Shown here: positions 9,180-15,853 of the stretch, piece after piece | Layout of the letters: each line of letters begins with the position of its first letter | Position numbering within the stretch: position 1 is the first letter of the stretch | Assembly: GCA_049514335.1 (NCBI GenBank) | Contig: JBEKVE010000020.1 | Coordinates: 1-26,540 of the forward strand | Source of the DNA: JBEKVE01 sp049514335 | GTDB lineage: Bacteria > Actinomycetota > Acidimicrobiia > Acidimicrobiales > UBA8190 | DNA length: 26,540 bases | Reading direction: 5' to 3' | The notes under the pieces: model-generated | Told to the model about the DNA's origin: nothing | The model's database searches: none | Seen by the model: only the letters and a program-made list of their open reading frames with translations | Program-made: the position numbers and the translations under genes

Positions 9180-9204
9180 GACGACCCGACGTCGTCGGGT
9201 CGTC
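9180..9204. terminator. Bidirectional hairpin terminator between crotonase and TetR genes
   Basis: GACGACCCGAC, loop GTC, GTCGGGTCGTC: a perfect 11-bp stem with a 3-base loop between two convergent genes. It starts 4 bp after the crotonase stop and overlaps the last bases of the TetR stop codon. There is no U-run on either side, as is common for actinobacterial terminators. Confidence 0.75.
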
Positions 9205-9808
9205 AGGCCCGCACCGCGTCGGGCCGGAGGCCGGCACACACCACGTCGAGCATCCGCGCCCGTGAGCAGTCGACCGCCTCGGTCTCCGCCGCCATGCACG
9301 TCCCCATCACGAGACCGATGAGGTCGGCCAACGACACGTCGGCCCGCACCGCACCGGCCTGCTGTGCTCCCGACAGCAGCCTGCCCATGGCCGCTTCGAG
9401 CTCGGTCTTGGACTGCGCCGCCACGTCCTTGATGTCGATGCCCGCACCCGACAGGGCATCGACGAGGTCGCGCTTGGACGCCGCCTCGGTGACCATGAGC
9501 CCGAGGAAGTCGAACAGCGCCCGGCCGGGATCGTCGGTGTCCGCCAGGGCCTGCGCCTTTTGCACCAGCTCGTCGAGGTGCATGACGATCACGGCCTCGA
9601 AGAGCTTCTCCTTGGTGGGGAAGTGCCGGTACAGGGTTCCCACCCCGACGCCGGCGCGCCTCGCCACCTCGTCGATGGGCACCCCCACACCCTGATCGGC
9701 GAACACGGCGTCGGCGGCGGACAGGATCTGGGCGCGATTGCGGCGGGCGTCGGCGCGCATGGCCGTGCCCGTCTGTCCCCCGCCCGGCTCCCCCTGGGCC
9801 GCACCCAT
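9203..9808 (-). CDS. TetR-family transcriptional repressor
   Basis: A 201-residue regulator. The N-terminal helix-turn-helix is typical: ILSAADAVFADQG, then VPIDEVARRAGVGVGTLYRHF and PTKEKLFEAVI (about residues 29-74). The C-terminal ligand domain is generic. The ATG at 9808 was chosen because GGGAGGA lies 4-5 bp upstream; a TTG at 9829 and an ATG at 9823 also fit the frame but lack this site and would overlap the -35 box of the divergent gene. It faces the exporter gene at 9983, and the intergenic region holds a palindrome inside the exporter promoter. It therefore most likely represses the exporter and perhaps itself, with a toxic or lipophilic inducer (inference). Confidence 0.93.
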   Translation of the reverse strand: MGAAQGEPGGGQTGTAMRADARRNRAQILSAADAVFADQGVGVPIDEVARRAGVGVGTLYRHFPTKEKLFEAVIVMHLDELVQKAQALADTDDPGRALFDFLGLMVTEAASKRDLVDALSGAGIDIKDVAAQSKTELEAAMGRLLSGAQQAGAVRADVSLADLIGLVMGTCMAAETEAVDCSRARMLDVVCAGLRPDAVRA

Positions 9809-9822
9809 CCGGTCCTCCCGCA

Positions 9823-9852
9823 TTGACAAGCGGAACGGTCGTTCCGTATAGT
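9823..9852 (+). promoter_or_regulatory. Strong promoter of the exporter gene
   Basis: TTGACA (9823-9828) and TATAGT (9847-9852) are separated by 18 bp, close to the sigma-70-type consensus and far better than other promoters in this window. Transcription should begin near 9859, giving a leader of about 124 bases before the ATG at 9983. Confidence 0.8.
9831..9846. promoter_or_regulatory. TetR operator O1 in the promoter spacer
   Basis: CGGAACGGTCGTTCCG has 7-bp arms with a central GT and fills almost the whole spacer between the -35 and -10 boxes. Binding here would block RNA polymerase directly. Its place between the divergent tetR and exporter genes makes it the likely site of the adjacent repressor. 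Confidence 0.75.
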
Positions 9853-9860
9853 GACCTTAC

Positions 9861-9876
9861 CGGAACTGACACTCCG
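9861..9876. promoter_or_regulatory. Possible second, degenerate TetR operator O2
   Basis: CGGAACTGACACTCCG matches O1 at 10 to 12 of 16 positions, keeping CGGAAC and TCCG at the ends. It is centred 30 bp downstream of O1, close to three helical turns, so two dimers could bind on the same face of the DNA. It overlaps the expected transcription start. Confidence 0.4.
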
Positions 9877-9982
9877 ATTATAGATCCCAGCCCCACGAGG
9901 CGGGCGGCGGCGGGAGCCGGCCCGACCTCGTGCAGCCGGAGCCCCACCCCGAACCGCCCGTCCGCAGCGCCCAGGAGCAGCC

Positions 9983-11503
9983 ATGACCGCCACCCTCGAC
10001 CACGACCGGTTCGAGCCCCCCGCCGGCGAGCCGGTCCCCGACCCCCGCCGGTTCCGGGCGCTGGCGATCATCGCCGTCGCCCAGCTCATGATCGTCCTCG
10101 ACGGCACGGTCGTGACCATCGCCCTGCCGTCGGCCCAGCGTGCCCTGCACATCTCGGTGGCCAACCGCCAGTGGGTGCTGACCGCCTACACGCTGACCTT
10201 CGGTGGCCTGCTCCTGCTGGGCGGGCGCATCGCTGACTACCTGGGGCGAAAGCGCATGTTCGTGCTCAGCCTCCTCGGCTTCGCTGCCGCGTCGGCCCTC
10301 GGTGGTCTGGCGCAGAACGCAGCCATGCTGTTCGGGGCGCGCGCCCTGCAGGGTGCGATGGCGGCGGTCATGGCACCCGCCGCGCTGTCGCTCATCACCG
10401 TCACCTTCACCGAGACCCGCGAGCGGGCCCGGGCCTTCGGCGTCTACGGCGCAGTGGCCGGCGGTGGCGCGGCGGTGGGCCTCATCCTCGGCGGCCTGCT
10501 CACCCAGTACGCCTCGTGGCGTTGGACCCTGCTCATCAACACACCCATCGCCGTGGTGACCGCCATCCTGGCCCTGCGGTTCGTGAGCGAGAGCCGGGCC
10601 ACCGAGCGCAAGGGCTACGACGTGCCCGGCGCCCTCACCGCCACCGCCGGCCTGCTGGCGCTCGTGTACGGGTTCACCCGGGCGGGGACCGACGGCTGGG
10701 GATCGTCCACCACGCTCGCCTTCGTGGGGGCCGGCGTCGTGCTCCTCGCCTCCTTCGTCATGGTGGAACGCCGCACCCCCCACCCCCTGCTCCCCCTGCG
10801 CGTCCTCCTGGACAGAAACCGCGGCGGCTCGTTCCTGGCCTCGCTGCTCGTGGGCATCGCCATGTTCGCCTCGTTCCTGTTCCTGACCTTCTACTTCCAG
10901 GGCACGCTCGGGTTCTCGGCCATCCGCTCGGGCTTCGCCTTCCTGCCCTTCTCCGTGGGCATCATCGGCGGCGCGGGCATCGCCAGCCGCTTCCTTCCCC
11001 GCGTGGGCCCCCGCGCCATCATGGTTGTCGGGTTCGTCCTGGCCGGCGCGGGGTTGGGGCTGTTCACCCTGGTGGGTGTGCACTCCTCGTACTTCCCTCA
11101 CATCTTCCCCGCCGAGGTCATCGTGAGCTTCGGCATGGGAACGGCCTTCGTGCCGCTCAGCAGCACCGCGCTCATCGGGGTGGACCCCGCTGACGCCGGG
11201 GTGGCGAGTGCCATGGTGAACACGACCCAGCAGACCGGCGGCAGCCTGGGCGTCTCACTGCTCAACACCATCGCCGCCTCGGCCACGGCGGGCTACATCA
11301 CCAGCCACGGCTCAGGGGCGGCGGTCCGGGCCGCGGCGGCCGTGCACGGCTACACCACCGCCTTCAGCGTGAGCGCCGTCCTGCTGGGCGTGGCCGCGGT
11401 GACCACCTTCTTCATCCTGCGGGCGACGCGCCACGACATCGGAGCCGGGGGCCTCGAGCCCACCGGGCCGGACGGGCTCGACGTCGCCCTCCTCGACGCC
11501 TGA
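9983..11503 (+). CDS. MFS exporter, DHA2 (EmrB/QacA) 14-helix family
   Basis: A 506-residue integral membrane protein, of the length and hydrophobic pattern of 14-helix drug:proton antiporters. It shows the family motifs in order: VLDGTVVTIALP in helix 1 (about 38-49), motif A GGRIADYLGRKR (80-91), and the antiporter motif C region GAVAGGGAAVGLILGG (about 155-170). The second half is AFLPFSVGIIGGAG and later helices. It likely exports lipophilic compounds out of the cytoplasm. The ATG at 9983 has AGGAG 5 bp upstream (9973-9977). It is controlled from the promoter/operator at 9823-9876 by the divergent TetR repressor. Substrates cannot be told from sequence; amid lipid-catabolism genes, export of a toxic intermediate is a possibility. 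Confidence 0.93.
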   Translation: MTATLDHDRFEPPAGEPVPDPRRFRALAIIAVAQLMIVLDGTVVTIALPSAQRALHISVANRQWVLTAYTLTFGGLLLLGGRIADYLGRKRMFVLSLLGFAAASALGGLAQNAAMLFGARALQGAMAAVMAPAALSLITVTFTETRERARAFGVYGAVAGGGAAVGLILGGLLTQYASWRWTLLINTPIAVVTAILALRFVSESRATERKGYDVPGALTATAGLLALVYGFTRAGTDGWGSSTTLAFVGAGVVLLASFVMVERRTPHPLLPLRVLLDRNRGGSFLASLLVGIAMFASFLFLTFYFQGTLGFSAIRSGFAFLPFSVGIIGGAGIASRFLPRVGPRAIMVVGFVLAGAGLGLFTLVGVHSSYFPHIFPAEVIVSFGMGTAFVPLSSTALIGVDPADAGVASAMVNTTQQTGGSLGVSLLNTIAASATAGYITSHGSGAAVRAAAAVHGYTTAFSVSAVLLGVAAVTTFFILRATRHDIGAGGLEPTGPDGLDVALLDA

Positions 11504-11526
11504 ACCTCGCGCCTCGGGGGTTCCCG

Positions 11527-12117
11527 TCAGAACCAGTGGAACCAGGGGTGCCCGCTGCGCCACACGATCATGTCGACCTTGCCGATGACGTTCCCCACGG
11601 GGACCGTGCCCCAGTAGCGGCTGTCGCCGGAGTCCCCGCGGCAGTCGCCCATCACGAAGTAATGGCCCGGCGCGATCTTGGTGGGGTGGATGTGCTCGCT
11701 GGCTTCGCTGCAGATCCCCTTGAGCGGGGGGAGCCACGGCTCGGCCAGGGGCTTGCCGTCGATGAGGACGGTGCTGCCCCGCGACGAGATGGTCTCACCC
11801 GGAAGACCGATGACGCGCTTGACCAGTACCGGAGGGCCACCGACGTCGGCCGGCGGATTGTGGAAGACGATGATGTCGGCCCGGTGGATGGTCCCTGACA
11901 ACTTGTCCACGATGATCCGGTCACCGGGGATGAGGGTGGGCGTCATCGAGGGCGTCGGCACGAAGAAGGTCTGCACCGCGTAGGCCCGGGTAGCGGTGGC
12001 CACCACCAGCACCACGACCAGGAACACCAACCAGCCGAGCAGCACACGGACACGGGAGTGGGGCTTGGCGGGCGGGGCATGGGCAGGGCTCTTCGTCCTG
12101 GACCTCCGCAACGGCAT
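11527..12117 (-). CDS. lepB: Signal peptidase I
   Basis: A 196-residue membrane-bound serine protease that removes signal peptides from exported proteins. One N-terminal helix (about 24-45) anchors it. The catalytic Ser57 is in VPTPSMTPTLIPGD, and the catalytic Lys100 is in VLVKRVIGLPGETI. The later conserved boxes GHYFVMGDCRGDSGDSRYWG (box D/E) and VPVGNVIGKV are intact. Length is normal for the single-helix actinobacterial type. The ATG at 12117 is preferred over an in-frame GTG at 12135, because that GTG lies within a strong hairpin (12126-12144); neither start has a clear ribosome binding site. It ends convergent to the exporter gene with a 23-bp gap. Confidence 0.95.
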   Translation of the reverse strand: MPLRRSRTKSPAHAPPAKPHSRVRVLLGWLVFLVVVLVVATATRAYAVQTFFVPTPSMTPTLIPGDRIIVDKLSGTIHRADIIVFHNPPADVGGPPVLVKRVIGLPGETISSRGSTVLIDGKPLAEPWLPPLKGICSEASEHIHPTKIAPGHYFVMGDCRGDSGDSRYWGTVPVGNVIGKVDMIVWRSGHPWFHWF

Positions 12118-12125
12118 CCGGACAT

Positions 12126-12144
12126 CTTGGCCCACCGGGCCAAG
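12126..12144 (-). terminator. Hairpin between secreted protein gene and signal peptidase gene
   Basis: CTTGGCCC-ACC-GGGCCAAG is a perfect 8-bp stem with a 3-base loop. On the minus strand it begins 9 bp after the stop of the secreted-protein gene and ends 8 bp before the signal peptidase ATG. It may terminate the upstream message, or it may limit access to the signal peptidase start. Confidence 0.5.
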
Positions 12145-12153
12145 CCCACGGGT

Positions 12154-12978
12154 TCAGCGCCGGGTGACCACCCATACGAAGGTGACAGCAGCACTGTCGG
12201 CGCTGTCGGAGGCCGTCACCGTGACCTTGCGGCGCATGGCCGAGGGGAGATCGCCCGAGATCCGCCCGGTCCGGGGATCGATGGCGGCACCGGTGGGGAG
12301 CCCGCTGGCGGCGAATGCCAACGTCTGGCCGGCGATGGCGTCGGTGGCGTCGATCTGCAGGTTCACCGCCGAGCCGCGCGCCGTGGTCTGCTTCCCGGGA
12401 TTGTCCAGCGCGATGGGACCGGGCCAGCATCCCGACGCGGGCGAGAAGATGGGAAGCGTGGTCACCGGTTCCCCCGGAGGTGGGTTCACCACGACCTCGG
12501 GGTTGTCGGGATCGGACACGGAGTCCGCCATCGTCCACGTGCTCTCGCAGCGCAGCAGGTCCCGGCGTTCGGGCTGGTGCACCGACGCCGCGTCACCTCC
12601 GGCCCACATGTCGAACCGGTACAGGCCGTACCTGGTCCAATCGGTGTCGCACTCGGAGCACTCGTCCTCGTGGATGAAGTACCGCCGCATGTAGGGCACG
12701 TAGATCCTCGTGCACCAGGGCAGCTCGGCCACGTCGGTGGCGAAGGTGACGGGATCGGCGTAGGTGCCGGTGCCCCCGGCGGTGCCGTGCAGGCACGTGG
12801 TGTGGGCGATCCCCGGCCCCGGAGGAGAGTTGTCGGCCCACCCGTACAGCGTCATGAAGGCCTTGACGTCGGTACCGGTGGCGCCGGCCGTACCGGGGGC
12901 GGCGACCGAGCCGAGTGCACCCCCGGCCACCAGGACCAGGATGGTCACCGGGGCCCACCACCGTCGCGCCGCACCCAC
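12154..12978 (-). CDS. Secreted double-psi-barrel-like protein with Ig-like C-terminal domain
   Basis: 274 residues. An N-terminal signal peptide (ARRWW then VTILVLVAGGALGSVAA, cleavage near residue 33) precedes a Cys-containing domain (about 36-150). Its YGWADNSPPGPGIAH, GGTGTYADPVTFATD, TRIYVPYMRRYFIHED and CSECDTDW segments resemble small secreted RlpA/barwin-like double-psi beta-barrel proteins of Streptomyces and fungi (recognised by pattern, moderate confidence). The C-terminal domain (about 195-273) has SGLPTGAAIDPRTGRISGDL and VTVTASDSADSAAVTFVW, a putative Ig/cadherin-like fold. It is probably released or surface-bound; enzymatic activity is unknown. The GTG at 12978 is favoured because TAGGCT stands 6 bp upstream, giving a leaderless message. 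Confidence 0.8.
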   Translation of the reverse strand: MGAARRWWAPVTILVLVAGGALGSVAAPGTAGATGTDVKAFMTLYGWADNSPPGPGIAHTTCLHGTAGGTGTYADPVTFATDVAELPWCTRIYVPYMRRYFIHEDECSECDTDWTRYGLYRFDMWAGGDAASVHQPERRDLLRCESTWTMADSVSDPDNPEVVVNPPPGEPVTTLPIFSPASGCWPGPIALDNPGKQTTARGSAVNLQIDATDAIAGQTLAFAASGLPTGAAIDPRTGRISGDLPSAMRRKVTVTASDSADSAAVTFVWVVTRR

Positions 12979-12984
12979 GGGGCG

Positions 12985-12990
12985 AGCCTA
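12985..12990 (-). promoter_or_regulatory. Probable -10 box, leaderless promoter of the secreted protein
   Basis: On the minus strand TAGGCT is followed by 6 bp and the GTG at 12978. The same hexamer and spacing occur before the 42-residue gene at 19329. Confidence 0.5.
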
Positions 12991-13006
12991 CGCGGCGGGG
13001 TCCTCC

Positions 13007-13036
13007 GGCGCCGTGTGGCGCCCGGGGAGCCCCCGG
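13007..13036. terminator. Pair of GC-rich hairpins after the NIPSNAP-like gene
   Basis: GGCGCC-GTGT-GGCGCC (13007-13022) and CCGGGG-AGC-CCCCGG (13022-13036) lie in the 74-bp gap, just past the stop of the gene at 13053 on the minus strand. In such GC-rich DNA short stems occur by chance, so this is a weak terminator call. Confidence 0.3.
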
Positions 13037-13052
13037 CGGCGGCCCGGACCGG

Positions 13053-13751
13053 TCAGTACAGCGGCGACCACGCGCTCGTCCGCAGGAGCTTGCTCTCCCA
13101 GCGGTCGCGAAAGGCGAGGGCGTCGAACATGAACTCGCCGGGCCGGCGGTACGCTGGGTCGGTGTCGTGCGTCAGCAGGTGCAGAAGGACCTGCTCGTTC
13201 ACGATCTTCTGCATCAGGATCGCCTCCTTGCGCACCCCGGTGCCGAAGGCCACCTGGAAGACGGCTTGGATGTCCAAGAGGTTGGCGGCCCGCGCCTTCA
13301 TGGGCTCGTAGTACCCCGTGCCCCAGAACTCGACGTAGTCGTCGACCGCGGCGTGCGGCCAGCCGGTGTCCTCCATGTACAGCGACAGCTCGTGGGTGGC
13401 GCCGCCGGTCGGCACGGTGGCGAGGTCGATGTCGCCCATGGGCGACCAGTGCACCGGGAAGAGCAGCTTGCCCGTCACCGCGTGGCGCAGCTCGTCGACC
13501 TGGCGCGCCCACGCCTTCAGGTCCCCCCGCTGGATGCGCCGGGCGAGGTCCTCCCATGCCGCCCCGTCGCGCAGCGCCGTGATCGTGACCACGTGGTAGG
13601 CGGGGCCGCTGCCATGGGCATGGTTGCAGTACCACAGCAGCCGCGCGTCGTCCCCTTGGGCGAGCGACGGCATCCACCCGTCGCGGTAGGCCGCCTCGAA
13701 CTCCTCCTCGAGCGCTCCTTTGACGGCGTGCACCTCGTGCAGGAAGAGCAT
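13053..13751 (-). CDS. Hypothetical protein, dimeric alpha/beta-barrel (NIPSNAP-like)
   Basis: A 232-residue soluble protein without signal peptide or membrane segment. The opening MLFLHEVHAVKGALEEEFEA and the segment HVVTITALRDGAAWEDLARR resemble one ferredoxin-like repeat of NIPSNAP/dimeric alpha-beta barrel proteins; the second half (VHWSPMGDIDLATVP and ELSLYMEDTGWPHAAVDDYVE) could be a second repeat. I do not recognise a specific function. The ATG at 13751 is supported by a TACAGT box 8 bp upstream, so the gene is likely transcribed on its own and leaderless. A strong hairpin (13785-13809) separates it from the LLM oxidoreductase gene upstream. Similar proteins are often found by actinobacterial amidohydrolase and lipid-catabolic genes. 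Confidence 0.75.
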   Translation of the reverse strand: MLFLHEVHAVKGALEEEFEAAYRDGWMPSLAQGDDARLLWYCNHAHGSGPAYHVVTITALRDGAAWEDLARRIQRGDLKAWARQVDELRHAVTGKLLFPVHWSPMGDIDLATVPTGGATHELSLYMEDTGWPHAAVDDYVEFWGTGYYEPMKARAANLLDIQAVFQVAFGTGVRKEAILMQKIVNEQVLLHLLTHDTDPAYRRPGEFMFDALAFRDRWESKLLRTSAWSPLY

Positions 13752-13759
13752 GGGGCGCC

Positions 13760-13765
13760 ACTGTA
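13760..13765 (-). promoter_or_regulatory. Probable -10 box, leaderless promoter of the NIPSNAP-like gene
   Basis: On the minus strand TACAGT lies 8 bp before the ATG at 13751. No ribosome binding site is present in between, which favours a leaderless message. Confidence 0.5.
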
Positions 13766-13784
13766 CCGGTGAGGGGCACACCGC

Positions 13785-13809
13785 ACCGGTGGGCGCCACG
13801 CCCACCGGT
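13785..13809 (-). terminator. Hairpin terminator of the amidohydrolase/FadE/LLM operon
   Basis: ACCGGTGGGCG-CCA-CGCCCACCGGT is a perfect 11-bp stem with a 3-base loop, 21 bp past the stop of the LLM gene. There is no U-run. It sits between that stop and the separate promoter of the next gene, so it likely ends the operon. Confidence 0.7.
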
Positions 13810-13830
13810 CGAGGGACGGCGCCCGGCCGC

Positions 13831-14829
13831 TCAGCGTCGCAGCAGGGGGCCCACCTGCTCGCCGAACGCGGCCAACTGGTCGCACAGCTCCTCCACCGAG
13901 CGGTTGGGGAACCGCATCTGCAAGTGCGACACCCCCATGTCGATCAGCTCCGCCAGGTTCTCGGCGATGTGCTCGGGGCTTCCCGACACCGTTCCCCGGG
14001 GCAGCTCGTGGTCCGACTCCCCCACGTGGAACGTGCCGGCCAGGGCACCGATCTCGATGGGGGCGCCACCGCGCAGGGTCCCGCGCAGCTCGAGCAGCCG
14101 CGCCACCTGGGCGCGCATGTCGCTGCGTCGCACCGTCTGGGGGAGCCAGCCGTCGCCACGCTGCGCCGCCCGTCTGAGAGCGGCGTTGCTCGAGCCGCCG
14201 ATCCAGATGGGCGGCCGGGGCTGCTGGACGGGCCGGGGCGCCACCCCGAGATCGGCGGCGGGCCAGCGCGGCCCGGGCAGGGTGGGGAACTCCTCCACCA
14301 ATGCGGCGGTGAGGCCGTCGATCGCCTCGTCGAGCGCGGCGCCGCGCTCCTCGAAGGGTGGCCCGAACCGGTCGAACTCCTCCTGGACGTGCCCGGCCCC
14401 GACACCGATGATGATGCGCCCCTGCGACAAGACGTCGAGCGTGGCGAACTCCTTGGCCGTCCGCAGGGGGTGGCGTTGTGCGGCCACGAAGACGTGCGAC
14501 AGCAGCCGTACGCGCGTCGTCACGCCCGCCAGCCAGCCGAGCGTGGCCACCGTGTCGTACCACGTCGTGCTCATGGCGCCGGCCAGGCGCCGGGGGATGG
14601 CGGTGTGGTCGCACACCGCCACGTAGAAGAAGCCGCTCTCCTCTGCCTGGCGCGCCACCCGGGCGAGCTCGGCCGGTCCGGCGCCGGGCTCCCACTCCTC
14701 CACGTAGATCGTCGACTGCGATTGCACGGGCAGCTGGATGCCGAAGGCGACCTGTCCCTCGGCGATGACCTGCACGGGCGGCGCGCCACTGGCGCCACGC
14801 GCCCTGTCGTCTGCTCCCGCCTCGTCCAC
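13831..14829 (-). CDS. LLM-class (luciferase-like) oxidoreductase, probably F420-dependent
   Basis: A 332-residue TIM-barrel flavin/F420 oxidoreductase. The family start FGIQLPVQSQS (29-39) is followed by ELARVARQAEESGFFYVAVCDHTAIP (about 54-79), and the middle has GRIIIGVGAGHVQEEFDRFG and PRPPIWIGGSSNAALRRAAQ. These features match actinobacterial F420-dependent LLM proteins more than true luciferases, though FMN use cannot be excluded. It would oxidise or reduce a hydroxyl, ketone or double bond of the pathway intermediate (inference). The GTG at 14829 has GAGGGGAG about 6 bp upstream. It follows the dehydrogenase beta gene by 14 bp, so it is the last gene of the operon. Confidence 0.92.
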   Translation of the reverse strand: MDEAGADDRARGASGAPPVQVIAEGQVAFGIQLPVQSQSTIYVEEWEPGAGPAELARVARQAEESGFFYVAVCDHTAIPRRLAGAMSTTWYDTVATLGWLAGVTTRVRLLSHVFVAAQRHPLRTAKEFATLDVLSQGRIIIGVGAGHVQEEFDRFGPPFEERGAALDEAIDGLTAALVEEFPTLPGPRWPAADLGVAPRPVQQPRPPIWIGGSSNAALRRAAQRGDGWLPQTVRRSDMRAQVARLLELRGTLRGGAPIEIGALAGTFHVGESDHELPRGTVSGSPEHIAENLAELIDMGVSHLQMRFPNRSVEELCDQLAAFGEQVGPLLRR

Positions 14830-14843
14830 CGTGGCTCCCCTCG

Positions 14844-15836
14844 TCAGTAGCGATCGGCCACGAGCTCGGCCAGGTCGTCGGCGGGGTCGAGCCCGGCGGC
14901 GAGCATGCGGGCCCGCATCAGGTAGAGATGGGCCGGCACCTCCCAGGTGAAGCCCATGCCCCCGTGTACCTGGATGCACGTCCTGCCGTTGGCGATGGCC
15001 GCCTCCGCCGCCAGGAGGGCCGCACCCGCCGCGGCCCGCTCCTCGTCGCCGACGTCGGGCTGATCCACCGTGACGGCGGCGGCGTGCACGGCGGCGCGTG
15101 CCACCTCGGCCCGGACGAGCATGTCGGCGCACAGGTGCTTGACGGCCTGGAACGACCCGATGGGCTTGCCGAACTGCTCACGGTCCTTGGCGTAGGCCAC
15201 AGCCAGGTCGACGGTGGCCCCCGCCAGCCCCACCAGCAGCGCGCCTCCGAGGATGCGGGCGTCGCGCCGCCACCGGGCGGCATCCCGCGCGTCGCCCACC
15301 TGCTGTCCCGCCGGCAATTCCGCCACCCGCCACAACGGCGTGAGCGGATCGAGCGACCGCTGCACCGGCACGGCATCGAGGTCGGCGGGGTCGACCACGG
15401 CCAGGCCGTCGTCTCCCACCACCACCAGCGCTCCGAGCGATCCCAGGTGCTCGACGACGATGGGAGGGGCCGACGCGCCCGCTCGCGCGCCCGCACCGGG
15501 GCGGCGGACGGCGCCGACGACCACCTTCCCCTCGGCCGAGCCCGGCACCACCGACGCAGCGAGGTGCGAGGCGAGCAGTGGCCCGGGAACGAGCGCCCGG
15601 CCGAGCTCCTCGAACACCACGGCCGCCGCCGACGTGGGCAACCCGAGACCTCCGTCGGCCTCGGGCAGGCGCAAGGCGAACACCCCCGCCTCGGCCAGCT
15701 CGGACCAGCCCGCCTCGTCGAAGACCGACGGGCCGCCTTCACCCGCCCGCACGCGTTCGAGGGGGAAGCGGCCGGCGCACAGCCGGCGCACCCCTTCCGC
15801 CAGTGCCTGCTCGTCCTCGGAGAGCTCGAAGTCCAC
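14844..15836 (-). CDS. Acyl-CoA dehydrogenase, beta (non-catalytic) subunit, pair 1
   Basis: A 330-residue acyl-CoA dehydrogenase-fold protein, shorter than the usual 380-400. It has the FAD-contact segment AVAYAKDREQFGKPIGSFQAVKH (about 213-234, Arg219) and IQVHGGMGFTWE near the C-terminus, but no SEPGAGSD flavin/substrate loop in the middle domain. It also lacks a recognisable catalytic Glu at the ER position. This is the pattern of the beta subunit of actinobacterial alpha2beta2 steroid-type dehydrogenases, where each active site is shared by two different chains. The GTG at 15836 has GAGG about 7 bp upstream and begins 17 bp after the alpha gene. It should work only with the alpha subunit. 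Confidence 0.92.
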   Translation of the reverse strand: MDFELSEDEQALAEGVRRLCAGRFPLERVRAGEGGPSVFDEAGWSELAEAGVFALRLPEADGGLGLPTSAAAVVFEELGRALVPGPLLASHLAASVVPGSAEGKVVVGAVRRPGAGARAGASAPPIVVEHLGSLGALVVVGDDGLAVVDPADLDAVPVQRSLDPLTPLWRVAELPAGQQVGDARDAARWRRDARILGGALLVGLAGATVDLAVAYAKDREQFGKPIGSFQAVKHLCADMLVRAEVARAAVHAAAVTVDQPDVGDEERAAAGAALLAAEAAIANGRTCIQVHGGMGFTWEVPAHLYLMRARMLAAGLDPADDLAELVADRY

Positions 15837-15853
15837 CGTCGCCTCTGTCCCGG

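Noticed and set aside
9809..9829. TTG at 9829 or ATG at 9823 as start of the TetR gene
   Set aside because: Both lie upstream of the GGGAGGA site that fits the ATG at 9808, and both overlap the -35 box of the exporter promoter.
9866..9876. CTGACACTCCG as a third copy of the motif before the dehydrogenase operons
   Set aside because: Only one half matches; the second half-site GTCAG is missing, and the stretch is better explained as part of the degenerate second TetR operator.
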